A model generated the notes under the pieces. It saw only the letters and a program-made list of their open reading frames with translations, did not search any database and was not told where the DNA came from. Below are positions 17,308 to 26,330 of a stretch of DNA of 42,800 bases, in pieces. The position numbers and the translations under genes were made by a program. Origin of the DNA: Lysobacterales bacterium (GTDB taxonomy: Bacteria; Pseudomonadota; Gammaproteobacteria; Xanthomonadales; Xanthomonadaceae). Positions within the stretch are counted from its first letter, which is position 1; each line of letters starts with the position of its first letter. The stretch covers positions 1 through 42,800 of the forward strand of contig JAFLEA010000020.1 of the NCBI GenBank assembly GCA_017302035.1, written 5' to 3'.

Positions 17308-18450
17308 ATGTCGCGACTCTTCCTCGGCCTGATCTCCGGCACCAGCGCGGACGGCATCGACGCCGCGCTGGTCGAATTCCCCGATGACGCGGACGCCACC
17401 GCCGGGCTGCGCCTGCGTGCGGCCTGCACCGTGCCGTGGGCGACGGAAATTCGCGAACGCCTGGTGGCACTGGGCCAGGGCGGCGAGCCGGAATCGCTGG
17501 ACGAGCTGGGCCGGCTGGACGTACGGGTGGCGCGGGCGTTCGCCGATGCCGCCCTGGCGCTGCTGGACGAAGCCGGTACCGTCCCCGCCCAGGTCGCCGC
17601 GATCGGCTCGCACGGGCAGACCGTGCGCCATCGGCCACATGGCGAGGCACCGTTCACGATGCAGCTCGGCGACGGCAGCGTCATCGCCGAACGCACCGGG
17701 ATCGCCACCGTGGCCGACTTCCGCCGCCGCGACGCCGCCGCCGGCGGCCACGGCGCACCGCTGGTGCCGGCCTTCCACGCCGCACTGCTGCGTTCGCCCG
17801 CCGAGGACCGCGCCGTGCTCAACCTCGGCGGGATCGGCAACTACACCCTGCTGCCACGCGCAGGCGCTCCCGGATCGGACGGTCCGGCCCAGGCCGTCCG
17901 CGGCTTCGACACCGGCCCGGCCAATGCGCTGCTCGATGCCTGGTGCCTGCGCCACAGCGGCCATGCGTTCGACGCCGACGGCGGGTTTGCCGCCAGCGGC
18001 AGGGTCGACGAAGCGCTGCTTGCGCGCCTGCTGGAGGAGCCGTGGTTCGCGCTGCCGCCGCCCAGGAGCACCGGCCGCGAGCAGTTCCACCTGGGCTGGC
18101 TGCAGGCGCGACTGGTCGGCGGCGAGTCGCCGGCCGACGTACAGGCCACGCTGCTCGAGCTGACCGCGACCACCGTCGCCGACGCGCTGCGCGCGCAGCA
18201 GCCACGCACCGCGCGGGTGATGGCCTGCGGTGGCGGCGTGCGCAACCCGGTGCTGATGCGGCGCATCGCCGCCCACCTGCCCGGCATGAGCCTGGAATCC
18301 ACCGCCGACCACGGCCTGGATCCGGACTTCGTCGAGGCGATGGCCTTTGCCTGGCTGGCCCGGGAAACCCTCGCCGGCCGCCCCGGCAACCTACCCGCGG
18401 TCACCGGCGCCCGCGCTCCGCGGGTGTTGGGCGTGGTGCATCCGGCCTGA
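17308..18450 (+). CDS. anmK: Anhydro-N-acetylmuramic acid kinase
   Basis: 380 residues of the AnmK family (ASKHA fold). It phosphorylates 1,6-anhydroMurNAc released by wall turnover while opening the anhydro ring. Motifs: [18 protein letters not shown] at the N terminus, [58 protein letters not shown] and [12 protein letters not shown]. The ATG at 17308 starts [11 protein letters not shown]. It lies directly downstream of the M23 peptidase gene. Elsewhere in the window an AmpG-like permease supplies a likely import step for the same recycling path. Confidence 0.96.
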   Translation: MSRLFLGLISGTSADGIDAALVEFPDDADATAGLRLRAACTVPWATEIRERLVALGQGGEPESLDELGRLDVRVARAFADAALALLDEAGTVPAQVAAIGSHGQTVRHRPHGEAPFTMQLGDGSVIAERTGIATVADFRRRDAAAGGHGAPLVPAFHAALLRSPAEDRAVLNLGGIGNYTLLPRAGAPGSDGPAQAVRGFDTGPANALLDAWCLRHSGHAFDADGGFAASGRVDEALLARLLEEPWFALPPPRSTGREQFHLGWLQARLVGGESPADVQATLLELTATTVADALRAQQPRTARVMACGGGVRNPVLMRRIAAHLPGMSLESTADHGLDPDFVEAMAFAWLARETLAGRPGNLPAVTGARAPRVLGVVHPA

Positions 18451-18511
18451 ACCCGCGGCGGCGCGGCGCGCATTGAACTGCCGCGGGACGCCGCGGTGGA
18501 GCGGCCGCAAA

Positions 18512-18540
18512 CAGGAAGGGGGCCGGCGGCCCCCTTCCTG
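18512..18540. terminator. Strong terminator hairpin between anmK and the TonB receptor gene
   Basis: A perfect 13-bp stem, 18512-18524 paired with 18528-18540, loop GGC. The outer bases are CAGGAAGG/CCTTCCTG and the core is GGGCC/GGCCC. It lies six bases from the receptor stop and 61 bases after the anmK stop. No T-run follows on either strand, but stability and position between convergent genes support termination. Confidence 0.8.
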
Positions 18541-18546
18541 ACTACG

Positions 18547-21411
18547 TTACAGCGTGCTGCCGCCGAACTTCACGGTGACCTGCAGGTAGTAGCTGCGCCC
18601 CAGGCTGTCGAACCATGCCGTGTCGTAGTACGGGTAGTTCGCCCAGGTCGGATCGACCGGCGGCATCTTGTCGAACAGGTTGTTGACCGACAGGGCCATG
18701 CGCAGGTGGTCGTTGACGTCGTAGCGGGCGCCGGCGTTGAAGCGCCAGGTGGACGGGATCCACGCATCGTTGTCGTAGTTGGCCAGCCGGCCCAGGTAGG
18801 TGCCGAACAGGCTGGCGCCCCACTGGTTCCTGTCCCAGCTCATGCCCAGGTTGGACTTGATGCGCGGAGAGGCATAGGTGTAGCTGACATCCAGCATGTC
18901 CTCCCACGGATCACCCGGATACTGCTGGTTGCGGTGGCGCTCCACCCAGGTGTGGCTGCCGCTGAAGCGGAAATCGCCGGCATTTTCGGTCTGCCACCGG
19001 TAACTGGCGGTCAGGTCGATGCCCGAGGTCTCTTCATTGGCGATGTTGATCGGCCCGAAGCGCATGCTGGTGATGTCGCCGTCCGCATCGCGGACCACGC
19101 GTGCCAGCGCATCGACACAGGTCGGCGAGCTGATGTCCACGCTCGCACCGCCCGTGGTCTTGCCCAGCCGGCAGTCGGCCTCGACGATGCGCAACTGGTC
19201 GCGGTCCTGGACCTGCACCTGGTTCGACACGCGGATCCTGTAATAGTCCACGGTCAGGTCGAGGCGGGGGATCGGCGACCAGACCATGCCGACGGTGAAC
19301 GACTTGCTGGTCTCCACCTGGAGGTCCATGTTGCCGCTGTAGACATCGAAGGTGCTCACGTCCCAGCTGCCGTCGTCGTAGCAATCGCCGTTGCTGAAGC
19401 CAGGCTCGTCAGTGCGGCACTGGTAGTAGTCGGTGGCGTAGCGGGTGCGGTAGTAGTCGTTGCCGGCGAACAGGTAGTGCATGTCGGGCGCGCGGAAGCC
19501 GGTGCCGTAGGAGCCACGCACCAGCAGCGTTTCCAGCGGCCGCCATTCCAGGCCTGCGCTGTAGGTGAACTTGCCCGGGTTCTTGTTGCCGTAGCTGTAG
19601 CGGTCGTAGCGACCCGCCAGGCTGGCGTCCAGGGTGGACACCAGCGGCACGCGCAGCTCGGCCGCAGCGCCCCAGCGGTTGCGGCTGCCGGAACCGTCGC
19701 CGTAGCGCGGGCCGTAGTAGGCGTCCTCGGTCAACGCCAGCGGATCGGGATTGATCGCATAGGACTGCCTGCCGTACTCGAGCGCGCCGGCGAAGCCGAC
19801 GTCACCGGCCGGCATCGAGAACAGCGCGGTGTTGTCCAGGGTGTAGCTGAAGTTGTCGTTCTCGGCCTTGGGCCGGAAGGTCGACATCACGCCGATGGTG
19901 GCGAACTGGGCCGGGGTCAGCGGGGTGAACATGCGCGCCGGATCGGGGTTGTACATCGCGTAGCCGTCGTCGTCGTAGCCCAGCAGCGGGCCCAGGAACA
20001 GCGTATTGGCGGTCGCGGCCTTGATCCGCGGCATGTCCACGTCGGCCCGGTACTCGGAGTGGTTATAGGCCGCTTCCCAGCCCCAGCCGTCGCCGAAGTC
20101 TCCTTCCAGGCCGGTGGTCACCCCCAGCGTCTTCTGGGTGGTGGTGTTCATCCGGTCCCTGAGCCCGCCACCCATTTCCTCCGGCGAGAACTGCCGCGAC
20201 CAGATCTCGTAGTGGCCGGTGCCGACGTTGTAGAACATCTTGCTGCGGTAGTTGTTGGTGGAGAGCGGATCGTGGAACTCCCAGCCCATGTGGTCGCTGA
20301 CCACGTCGTTGCCGTTGGTGCCGGTCAACAGCCGGACGTCCTGGCGGCCCAACTGCACGTCGGCGAACCACGACAGGCTGTCGCTGAACCGATACTTGAG
20401 CGAGGCGTAGGCATTGAAGCCCTTGCGCTCGTTGGTGATGGTCCGGTACGCGATTGCGCGCTCGCTGCCGCAATACGGTTCCCCGTAGCGGTCCTTGGCC
20501 AGCACGGTGGTGCCTTCGTTCAGGCGCGACATCGCCTTGCAGGCATCGCCGGGGGCGATGTTGACGTCGTCGTCCCAGTCGTAGATCTGCGCGATCAGGC
20601 GCGGCAACCGCCGCCGTGCGGTCGGCGCGTTGAGGGTGGAGGACTGGATGTCGCGATCGGTGCCCCACACCGGGGACTTGCTCTGCACCTCCAGGCCGAA
20701 GATGCCGCTGAAGTCTCCGCGCTCGAAACCGGTGGTCGCGGTGGCGTTGAAGGACTGGCCGCCACCGCCGCTGGTACCGCCGAAGCGGTAGTCGAGGGTG
20801 GTGCCGTCGACGGAGTCCTTGAGGATGAAGTTGATCACGCCGGCCATCGCGTCGGAGCCGTACACGGCCGAGGCGCTGCCGGTCAGCACTTCGACCCGCT
20901 CGATCATCCCCAGCGGGATGTTGCCGATATCGGTGAAGTTGCTGCGGCCGTTGAGCGGCAGCGGGAAGTCGGCGATGCGGCGACCGTTGATCAGCACCAG
21001 GGTGTGGTTGGGGCCGAGGCCGCGCAGATCCACTGCCTGGGCACCCGGCGTGGACTGGGCGCCGGTGGTGTTCTGCTGGCCCTGGGTGTAGCCGTTGTTC
21101 TGGCTCAGCGAACGCAGCACGTCCGGGACCGACATCAGGCCGGCCGCCTGGATCTGCTCGGCGGTCACCACCATGATCGGTGCCGGGCCCTCGATCTGCG
21201 CGCGCGGGATGCGCGAACCGGTGACCTGCACCGCGTCGATCTGGGTCACCGACGTCTCGGCGGGGGCCGAGCCGCCGGCGCTGGATTCCTGCGCTGCCGG
21301 CGGCAGCTTGCCGGACGCCGCGCCGATGGGGTTGGACGGGTTCTGGGCCTGCGCCGCCAATGCGGTCGAACAGGCCAGGCTCAACAGCAGGACTCGCGAC
21401 GGGTGACGCAT
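18547..21411 (-). CDS. TonB-dependent outer membrane receptor
   Basis: 954 residues from ATG 21411, with a GAGAGAGG ribosome binding site. A signal peptide ends near ALAAQAQ. A TonB-box-like segment (IDAVQVTGSRIPR) precedes the plug domain, which contains GPAPIMVVTAEQIQAAG, DLRGLGPNHTLVLINGRRI and LTGSASAVYGSDAMAGVINFIL. A large barrel rich in Tyr and Trp follows and ends with SYYLQVTVKFGGSTL, close to the usual terminal strand. This type (large Xanthomonas/Caulobacter-like receptors) usually imports peptides or saccharides rather than siderophores. It diverges from the cyanophycinase/isoaspartyl peptidase gene, so the imported substrate may be a beta-aspartyl peptide. That link is an inference. 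Confidence 0.92.
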   Translation of the reverse strand: MRHPSRVLLLSLACSTALAAQAQNPSNPIGAASGKLPPAAQESSAGGSAPAETSVTQIDAVQVTGSRIPRAQIEGPAPIMVVTAEQIQAAGLMSVPDVLRSLSQNNGYTQGQQNTTGAQSTPGAQAVDLRGLGPNHTLVLINGRRIADFPLPLNGRSNFTDIGNIPLGMIERVEVLTGSASAVYGSDAMAGVINFILKDSVDGTTLDYRFGGTSGGGGQSFNATATTGFERGDFSGIFGLEVQSKSPVWGTDRDIQSSTLNAPTARRRLPRLIAQIYDWDDDVNIAPGDACKAMSRLNEGTTVLAKDRYGEPYCGSERAIAYRTITNERKGFNAYASLKYRFSDSLSWFADVQLGRQDVRLLTGTNGNDVVSDHMGWEFHDPLSTNNYRSKMFYNVGTGHYEIWSRQFSPEEMGGGLRDRMNTTTQKTLGVTTGLEGDFGDGWGWEAAYNHSEYRADVDMPRIKAATANTLFLGPLLGYDDDGYAMYNPDPARMFTPLTPAQFATIGVMSTFRPKAENDNFSYTLDNTALFSMPAGDVGFAGALEYGRQSYAINPDPLALTEDAYYGPRYGDGSGSRNRWGAAAELRVPLVSTLDASLAGRYDRYSYGNKNPGKFTYSAGLEWRPLETLLVRGSYGTGFRAPDMHYLFAGNDYYRTRYATDYYQCRTDEPGFSNGDCYDDGSWDVSTFDVYSGNMDLQVETSKSFTVGMVWSPIPRLDLTVDYYRIRVSNQVQVQDRDQLRIVEADCRLGKTTGGASVDISSPTCVDALARVVRDADGDITSMRFGPINIANEETSGIDLTASYRWQTENAGDFRFSGSHTWVERHRNQQYPGDPWEDMLDVSYTYASPRIKSNLGMSWDRNQWGASLFGTYLGRLANYDNDAWIPSTWRFNAGARYDVNDHLRMALSVNNLFDKMPPVDPTWANYPYYDTAWFDSLGRSYYLQVTVKFGGSTL

Positions 21412-21764
21412 GTTTGCCTCTCTCCAGTGCCGGGCGGCACTCATTGTTGTTGTTGATCTGGACGAACCGGGTCTGGCGGGCGAAACGGCCCATGCCCGTG
21501 GCCCCATGCCCCATCGGGCATGCGGAATGATACGGCCGGGGGATCGTTTTGCGCGCAACCGGATTCACCCCCTCCGGACGGGCCGGCACGATCCGCCCAG
21601 GTCGGCACGGCGCGGGCCGCCGGCGCTCCCGCGCCCGGGGCCGCCAGGCGTCCCGGACCGATGCCGCGGTCCTGCCGAGGGCGGCAAGCCGGCCCGGGTT
21701 CGTCTAGGCTAGGGGTGGCCCGCGGCTTGCGCCGCCCCTCCCCCCTGGACCTGGAGCGAATCGG
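21412..21764. promoter_or_regulatory. Divergent regulatory region of receptor and cyanophycinase genes
   Basis: 353 bases with no supportable gene. On the minus strand a TATCAT hexamer (21532-21527) may be the receptor -10. Just downstream an 8-bp inverted repeat, CATGCCCG (21491-21498) and CGGGCATG (21515-21522), would form a hairpin in the receptor 5' leader. TTGCGCGCAA-type palindromic sequence lies near 21549-21558. On the plus strand TAGGCT near 21705-21715 is a weak -10 candidate, and GGAG sits 8 bases before the peptidase ATG. No known operator was recognised. Confidence 0.4.
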
Positions 21765-23705
21765 ATGGACAAACGCGGTTGGATGTCGTGGATGGCCGCC
21801 CTGGCCCTGGTGCTGGCCTCGGCGACGCCGGCGATGGCGGCCGAGTACGGCCACTACCTGAGCGGCGATACGTCCCTTCCGACCCCCGGCCCGGTCAAGC
21901 CCGGCCTGCTGCTGATGGGCGGCGGCGACCGCAACCACGACGCCCTGCGCTGGTTCATGGACAAGGCCGGGCACGGCCACATCGTGGTCCTGCGCGCCTC
22001 CCAGGGCGGGCAGATCGGCGACGAGTTCTACAACGAGATCGGCGGCATCCAGTCGGCCGAGACCTTCGTGTTCCGCGACCGGGAGTCGGCCTACGACCCG
22101 GAGATCCTGGCGGCACTGGCACGGGCGGACGGCATCTTCATCGCCGGCGGCAACCAGTCCCGCTACGTACGCTACTGGCGCGACACCCCGGTGGCGCAGG
22201 CGCTGGAAGCGCACGTGCGCGCCGGCAAGCCGCTGGGCGGCACCAGCGCCGGCCTGGCCATGCTGGGCGAATACCTCTACGGCGCGATGGACGGCGGCAG
22301 CGTGAACAGCCCCGTCGCCCTGTCCGACCCGCTGGGCCCGGACACCACCATCGAGACCGACTTCCTGCGCCTGGACCTGATGCGCGGCATCGTCACCGAC
22401 ACCCATTTCAGCGAGCGCGGCCGGCTGGGGCGGCTGATGGCCTTCGTGGCCAAGGCCGAGGCGATGGCCGACGGTCGCCCCCTGCTCGGCCTGGGCGTGG
22501 ACGAGGACGCGGCGGTGGCGGTGGAGGGCGATGGCCGCGCCCGGGTCTACGCGACCGCGCCCGGCGCCGGCGCCACCGTGGTCCGCGGCGGCCTGGTCAA
22601 GGAACTGCGCGAGGACGCGCCAATGAGCGTGTCGCGCGTGGAGGTGGTCGGCGTGGGCACCGATTCGGTCCTGCACCTGCCCAGCGGCGAGGTGGAACGT
22701 CCGGTATTCGAGCGCCCCTACGCGGTGCGCGACGGCGTGCTGGTGGCGACGCAGAACACCTTGCTGGCGATCCACGGCGGTGCCGGGGTCGAGCGCGCCG
22801 ACCTGTCGGCGGAAGATGAAGCGGCCGCGCGCAAGGCGCTGGAGCAGGCGCTGCTGGCCGGCCATGCCGAACTGGCGGCCGGCAAGTCCGCGCTGGACGC
22901 GGTGACCGCCGCCATCGCCGTGCTCGAGGACGCGCCGCAGTTCAACGCCGGCCGCGGTGCGGTGTTCACCCATGACGGCCGCAACGAACTGGACGCCTCG
23001 ATCATGGACGGCGACAGCGGCAAGGCCGGCGCGGTGGCCGGGGTAAGCAAGGTCAAGCATCCGATCCAGCTGGCGCGCACCGTGATGGAGCGCTCCAACC
23101 ACGTGATGCTGGTCGGCGCCGGCGCCGAGGCGTTCGCCGCCGAGCAGGGCGTGGAACTGGTCGACCCGTCCTGGTTCCGCACCGAGAAGCGCTGGCAGCA
23201 GTTGCAGAAGGCACTGGACGCGGAAGCCAAGGCACAGGCTGCGAACGCACCGCTGAAACTGCCCGGGAAAGCCTACTTCGGCACCGTCGGCGCGCTGGCG
23301 CTGGACACCGATGGCCACCTGGCCGCCGGCACCTCCACCGGCGGCATGACCAACAAGCGCTGGGGCCGGGTTGGCGACTCGCCGATCATCGGCGCCGGTA
23401 CCTGGGCCGATGCGCGCTGCGCGGTGTCAGGCACCGGCTGGGGCGAGTTCTACATCCGCGCCGCGGCCGCGCACGAGATCTGCGCGCGGGTACGCCTGAC
23501 CGGCCAGCCGCTGGCCAAGGCCGCGCACGACGTGATCAACGTGCAGATCCCGCGCGCCGGCGGCGACGGCGGCGCGATCGCGATGGGGGCCGACGGCAGC
23601 GTCGCCTTCCCGTTCAACACCGAGGGCATGTACCGCGGCTGGATCGGCCCCGACGGCGTGCCGCACGTGGCGGTGTTCGCCGGCGAGGAGCTGCCGGCGC
23701 CCTGA
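21765..23705 (+). CDS. Exported fusion of cyanophycinase (S51) and isoaspartyl peptidase (Ntn hydrolase)
   Basis: 646 residues. A signal peptide (WMAALALVLASATPAMA) cleaves near residue 25. Residues about 45-310 form a cyanophycinase domain: nucleophile S161 in GGTSAGLAML, H214 in TDTHFSERGRLGRL and E247 in LGVDEDAAVAVEGDG match the Ser/His/Glu triad layout. Residues about 332-646 form a type 2 asparaginase/isoaspartyl peptidase: LLAIHGGAG, FNAGRGAVFT, the autocleavage site before T507 in FGTVGALALD, and R535/D538 in GRVGDSPIIGAGTWAD. The T-to-R and T-to-D spacings (28 and 31) equal those I recall for E. coli IaaA. The first domain should release beta-Asp-Arg dipeptides and the second should split them. 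The start has GGAG 8 bases upstream. Confidence 0.9.
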   Translation: MDKRGWMSWMAALALVLASATPAMAAEYGHYLSGDTSLPTPGPVKPGLLLMGGGDRNHDALRWFMDKAGHGHIVVLRASQGGQIGDEFYNEIGGIQSAETFVFRDRESAYDPEILAALARADGIFIAGGNQSRYVRYWRDTPVAQALEAHVRAGKPLGGTSAGLAMLGEYLYGAMDGGSVNSPVALSDPLGPDTTIETDFLRLDLMRGIVTDTHFSERGRLGRLMAFVAKAEAMADGRPLLGLGVDEDAAVAVEGDGRARVYATAPGAGATVVRGGLVKELREDAPMSVSRVEVVGVGTDSVLHLPSGEVERPVFERPYAVRDGVLVATQNTLLAIHGGAGVERADLSAEDEAAARKALEQALLAGHAELAAGKSALDAVTAAIAVLEDAPQFNAGRGAVFTHDGRNELDASIMDGDSGKAGAVAGVSKVKHPIQLARTVMERSNHVMLVGAGAEAFAAEQGVELVDPSWFRTEKRWQQLQKALDAEAKAQAANAPLKLPGKAYFGTVGALALDTDGHLAAGTSTGGMTNKRWGRVGDSPIIGAGTWADARCAVSGTGWGEFYIRAAAAHEICARVRLTGQPLAKAAHDVINVQIPRAGGDGGAIAMGADGSVAFPFNTEGMYRGWIGPDGVPHVAVFAGEELPAP

Positions 23706-23841
23706 AATCCGGGCGATGAACTCAACCGTGTGGCGCCGACTGCTGGTCGGCCGCCCCCGATCCTTGGCCGCCCGGGCGGCGGCCGAGTGGCGGTGGCCCT
23801 ACACCGCGGTGATCCCGTCCCGGCGCAGCGGCCTGGGCGGC

Positions 23842-24069
23842 CTAGAACCCCTTGCCGGCCGGCACGTCCTTCAATGCGGCGATCGCCTCGGCCAGGGCGT
23901 CGACCTCGCCCCCCTCCAGCCCGCCGCGCACTTCCTGTTCGGAGGCGAACAGGCCCTGTTCGAGCAGGCGCAGGATGGTCTCGTGCTCGGTCCAGCCGCG
24001 GGCCACGGACACCCGGTGGATGCGGTCGGCCAGGATCGGATCGATGTCGCGCAGCAGCAAGTCGGTCAT
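23842..24069 (-). CDS. Small protein, possible ribbon-helix-helix DNA-binding (antitoxin-like)
   Basis: 75 residues from ATG 24069. The N terminus MTDLLLRDIDPILADRIHRV, then ARGWTEHETILRLLEQGL, has the strand-helix-helix pattern of FitA/Arc-like ribbon-helix-helix proteins. The rest is acidic and Ala-rich (VDALAEAIAALKDVPAGKGF). No PIN-domain toxin or other partner lies next to it, so an antitoxin role is only a guess. It could be a stand-alone regulator. It lies 71 bases downstream of the AmpG-like gene on the same strand. The 136 bases between it and the peptidase gene hold GC-rich inverted sequence and no gene that I can see. Confidence 0.6.
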   Translation of the reverse strand: MTDLLLRDIDPILADRIHRVSVARGWTEHETILRLLEQGLFASEQEVRGGLEGGEVDALAEAIAALKDVPAGKGF

Positions 24070-24140
24070 GACAGCCCCCTGTGGCTGGGCCAAGACTGCC
24101 ACGAATCGCCCACCCCGGGCGACCGCCGGCACCTGTCCGT

Positions 24141-25472
24141 TCAGCCGCCCCGTGCAGGCGCCGGCGGCCGCTCGCGGATGCGATGCCACAGCCAGGCCAG
24201 CAGCACCAGGGTCGGCACCACGGTCAACGCACTGAGCAGGAAGAACGTGCCGTACGAGGTGGCTTCGACCAGGTATCCGGACAGGCCGCCGGCGAACTTG
24301 CCCGGCAAGTTGGCCAGCGACACCATCAGCGCGAACTGGGTGGCGGTGAAGTTGCGGTCGGTCAGCGAGGACATGAACGCGATCAGGGTGGTGCCAGCGA
24401 AGCCCTGGGCCACGTTGTCGGCGGTGATCGCCGCATAGAACGCCCAGATCTGCGACGGGTAGTGCGCCATCAGCAGGAATGCCAGATTCGACAGCGCCAC
24501 CCCCAGCGCCGCCACCAGCAGCATCCGCCGGTAGCCGAACGCGGCCACGCAGATGCCACCGAGGAACGCCCCACCGATACCGGCCCAGATGCCGTAGAGC
24601 TTGGACACCGTGGCGATGTCGGCCTTGGTGTAGCCCGAGTCCAGGTAGAACGGCCCGGCCATCACCCCGATCACCTGGTCGGGGAACTTGAACAGGCCCA
24701 CGAACAGCAACAACGCGATGCCGAAGGTCACCCCGTTGTTGCGGAAGAAGCTGGCGAACGGTTGCCAGAACGCGCCGAGGAAATCGATCCGCCGCTGCAC
24801 CGTCAGTTCCGGCACCGCCGGCTCGCGGCTGAGCAAGGTGGCCAGCAGCGGCAGCGCCATCAGCGCGGCCATGCCCAGGTAGGCCGCCTTCCAGCCGGCG
24901 AACTCGGCCAGGTACAGCGCCCCGGCGCCGCCGACGATCAGGCCGATGCGGTAGCCCAGGGTATAGGTCGCCGCCAGCGCCGCCTGCGCATCGGCCGGCG
25001 CGATCTCGATCCGGTAGGCATCCACCACCGAGTCCTGGGTGGCGCCGGCGAACGAGGTGAACAGCACCCAGCCCACCAGCGGCCCCACGCCCAGGTCCGG
25101 CCGGGTGAACGCCAGCGCCGCCAGGCCCAGGCCCACGCCCGCCTGCGCGGCCAGCAGCCAGGAACGGCGGCGGCCTAGGAAGCCCAGTGGCAGGAACACG
25201 TAGCGATCCAGCAGCGGCGCCCACAGGAACTTGAACAGGTAGAAGAAGCTGGCCAGGCTGATCAGGCCGATGCTGTGCAAGTCCAGCCCGGCGTCGCGCA
25301 GGCGCGTGGCCAGGGTCAGCGAAGCGATGGCCAGGAACGGCAGGCCCGAGCCGAAGCCCAGCACCGCCAGGGTCAGCGCCGAGGGCGTGCCGAAGGCGCG
25401 GCGGATGCCGGCCCAGCCCTTGTACGAGGGCTTTTGCGGTGCGGTCGACTCCTGCGGTGTCGCGGCGCTCAC
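24141..25472 (-). CDS. ampG: AmpG-like MFS permease (muropeptide importer)
   Basis: 443 residues, GTG start at 25472, about 12 membrane spans. Family features include LGFGSGLPFLAIASLTLATRL, KFLWAPLLDRY, SFAGATQDSVVDAYRIEI and ALMVSLANLPGKFAGGLSGY, as in AmpG permeases that import anhydromuropeptides from the periplasm. The start overlaps the xthA stop (GTGA), so translation is probably coupled. An AmpG role fits with anmK and the M23 peptidase in the same window. Some AmpG-like MFS proteins have other substrates, so the exact cargo is inferred. Confidence 0.85.
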   Translation of the reverse strand: MSAATPQESTAPQKPSYKGWAGIRRAFGTPSALTLAVLGFGSGLPFLAIASLTLATRLRDAGLDLHSIGLISLASFFYLFKFLWAPLLDRYVFLPLGFLGRRRSWLLAAQAGVGLGLAALAFTRPDLGVGPLVGWVLFTSFAGATQDSVVDAYRIEIAPADAQAALAATYTLGYRIGLIVGGAGALYLAEFAGWKAAYLGMAALMALPLLATLLSREPAVPELTVQRRIDFLGAFWQPFASFFRNNGVTFGIALLLFVGLFKFPDQVIGVMAGPFYLDSGYTKADIATVSKLYGIWAGIGGAFLGGICVAAFGYRRMLLVAALGVALSNLAFLLMAHYPSQIWAFYAAITADNVAQGFAGTTLIAFMSSLTDRNFTATQFALMVSLANLPGKFAGGLSGYLVEATSYGTFFLLSALTVVPTLVLLAWLWHRIRERPPAPARGG

Positions 25473-26278
25473 TTGGCACCGTCCGCGTAGTCCACGGTGA
25501 ACGGCGCGTGGTCGGAGAAGCGCTGCCCGGTGTAGATCGAACACGCGCGCAGCTTCTTGCGCAGCGAAGGCGTGACGAACTGGTAGTCGATCCGCCAGCC
25601 CACGTTGTTGGCGCGCGCCGCGCCGCGGTTGCTCCACCAGGTGTAGTCCTGGCCCTGCGGATGCAGCACCCGGTAGGCATCCACCCAGCCGCGTCCGGCC
25701 TTCGCGTTCGCGTCTTGCTCGTGGTCCGCACACAGCCCGTTGAGCCAGTCGCGCTCCGGCGGCAGGCAACCGGAGTTCTTCTGGTTGGACTTCCAGTTGC
25801 GGATGTCCAGCTCGCTGCGGACGATGTTCCAGTCCCCGCACAGCACGTAGTCGCGGCCGCTGGCCAGCCACTCGTCCAGGATCGGTTTCAACCACTCCAT
25901 GATCTGGAACTTGTAGCCCTGCCGCAGCTCGCCCGACGACCCGGACGGAATGTAGAACGAGACCACGCTCAGCTTGCCGAAGCGCGCCTCGATGTAGCGC
26001 CCCTCCTCGTCGAAGTCCGGCCGCCCCAGCGCCGTGCGCACCTCGTCCGGCTCGCGCCGCGCGTAGATCGCCACCCCGCTGTAGCCCTTCTTGGTGCTGG
26101 CGTCGCGGTAGAAGCAGTGGTGCCCGTCCGGCCGGAAGCGCGGATCGGTCAACTGGTCCTCCTGCGACTTGGTCTCCTGCAGGCAGACCACGTCGGCGCC
26201 CTGCCCGTCCAGCCAGTCGAAAAAGCCCTTGCTAGCGGCCGAGCGGATGCCGTTGGCGTTGAAGCTGATGATGCGCAT
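25469..26278 (-). CDS. xthA: Exodeoxyribonuclease III (AP endonuclease)
   Basis: 269 residues from ATG 26278. All catalytic motifs of the exonuclease III/AP endonuclease family are visible: ISFNANGIRSAA, VVCLQETKSQ, DYVLCGDWNIVRSELDI, WRIDYQFVT and RFSDHAPFTVDY. These supply the metal-binding Glu, the Asp/Asn pair and the final Asp-His. It cuts DNA at abasic sites and trims 3' ends. The related Pseudomonas protein Crc lacks catalytic residues, but this one keeps them. In related genomes xthA (or crc) lies beside pyrE. Here they are separated by about 8 kb of accessory DNA. Confidence 0.95.
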   Translation of the reverse strand: MRIISFNANGIRSAASKGFFDWLDGQGADVVCLQETKSQEDQLTDPRFRPDGHHCFYRDASTKKGYSGVAIYARREPDEVRTALGRPDFDEEGRYIEARFGKLSVVSFYIPSGSSGELRQGYKFQIMEWLKPILDEWLASGRDYVLCGDWNIVRSELDIRNWKSNQKNSGCLPPERDWLNGLCADHEQDANAKAGRGWVDAYRVLHPQGQDYTWWSNRGAARANNVGWRIDYQFVTPSLRKKLRACSIYTGQRFSDHAPFTVDYADGAK

Positions 26279-26330
26279 GCTTAATTCCAGGTGGTGGTAC
26301 GCGCGGTGTGCAACCCGCCGCCGATGCCCT

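Noticed and set aside
18496-21456. Long plus-strand open frame (about 990 codons) opposite the TonB receptor
   Set aside because: It is antisense to a clear receptor gene. The Val/His/Gly/Gln-rich translation shows no domain.
21765-23705. Two separate genes for cyanophycinase and isoaspartyl peptidase
   Set aside because: The frame is uninterrupted across the linker near residues 310-330, with no internal stop and no obvious ribosome binding site before the second domain.
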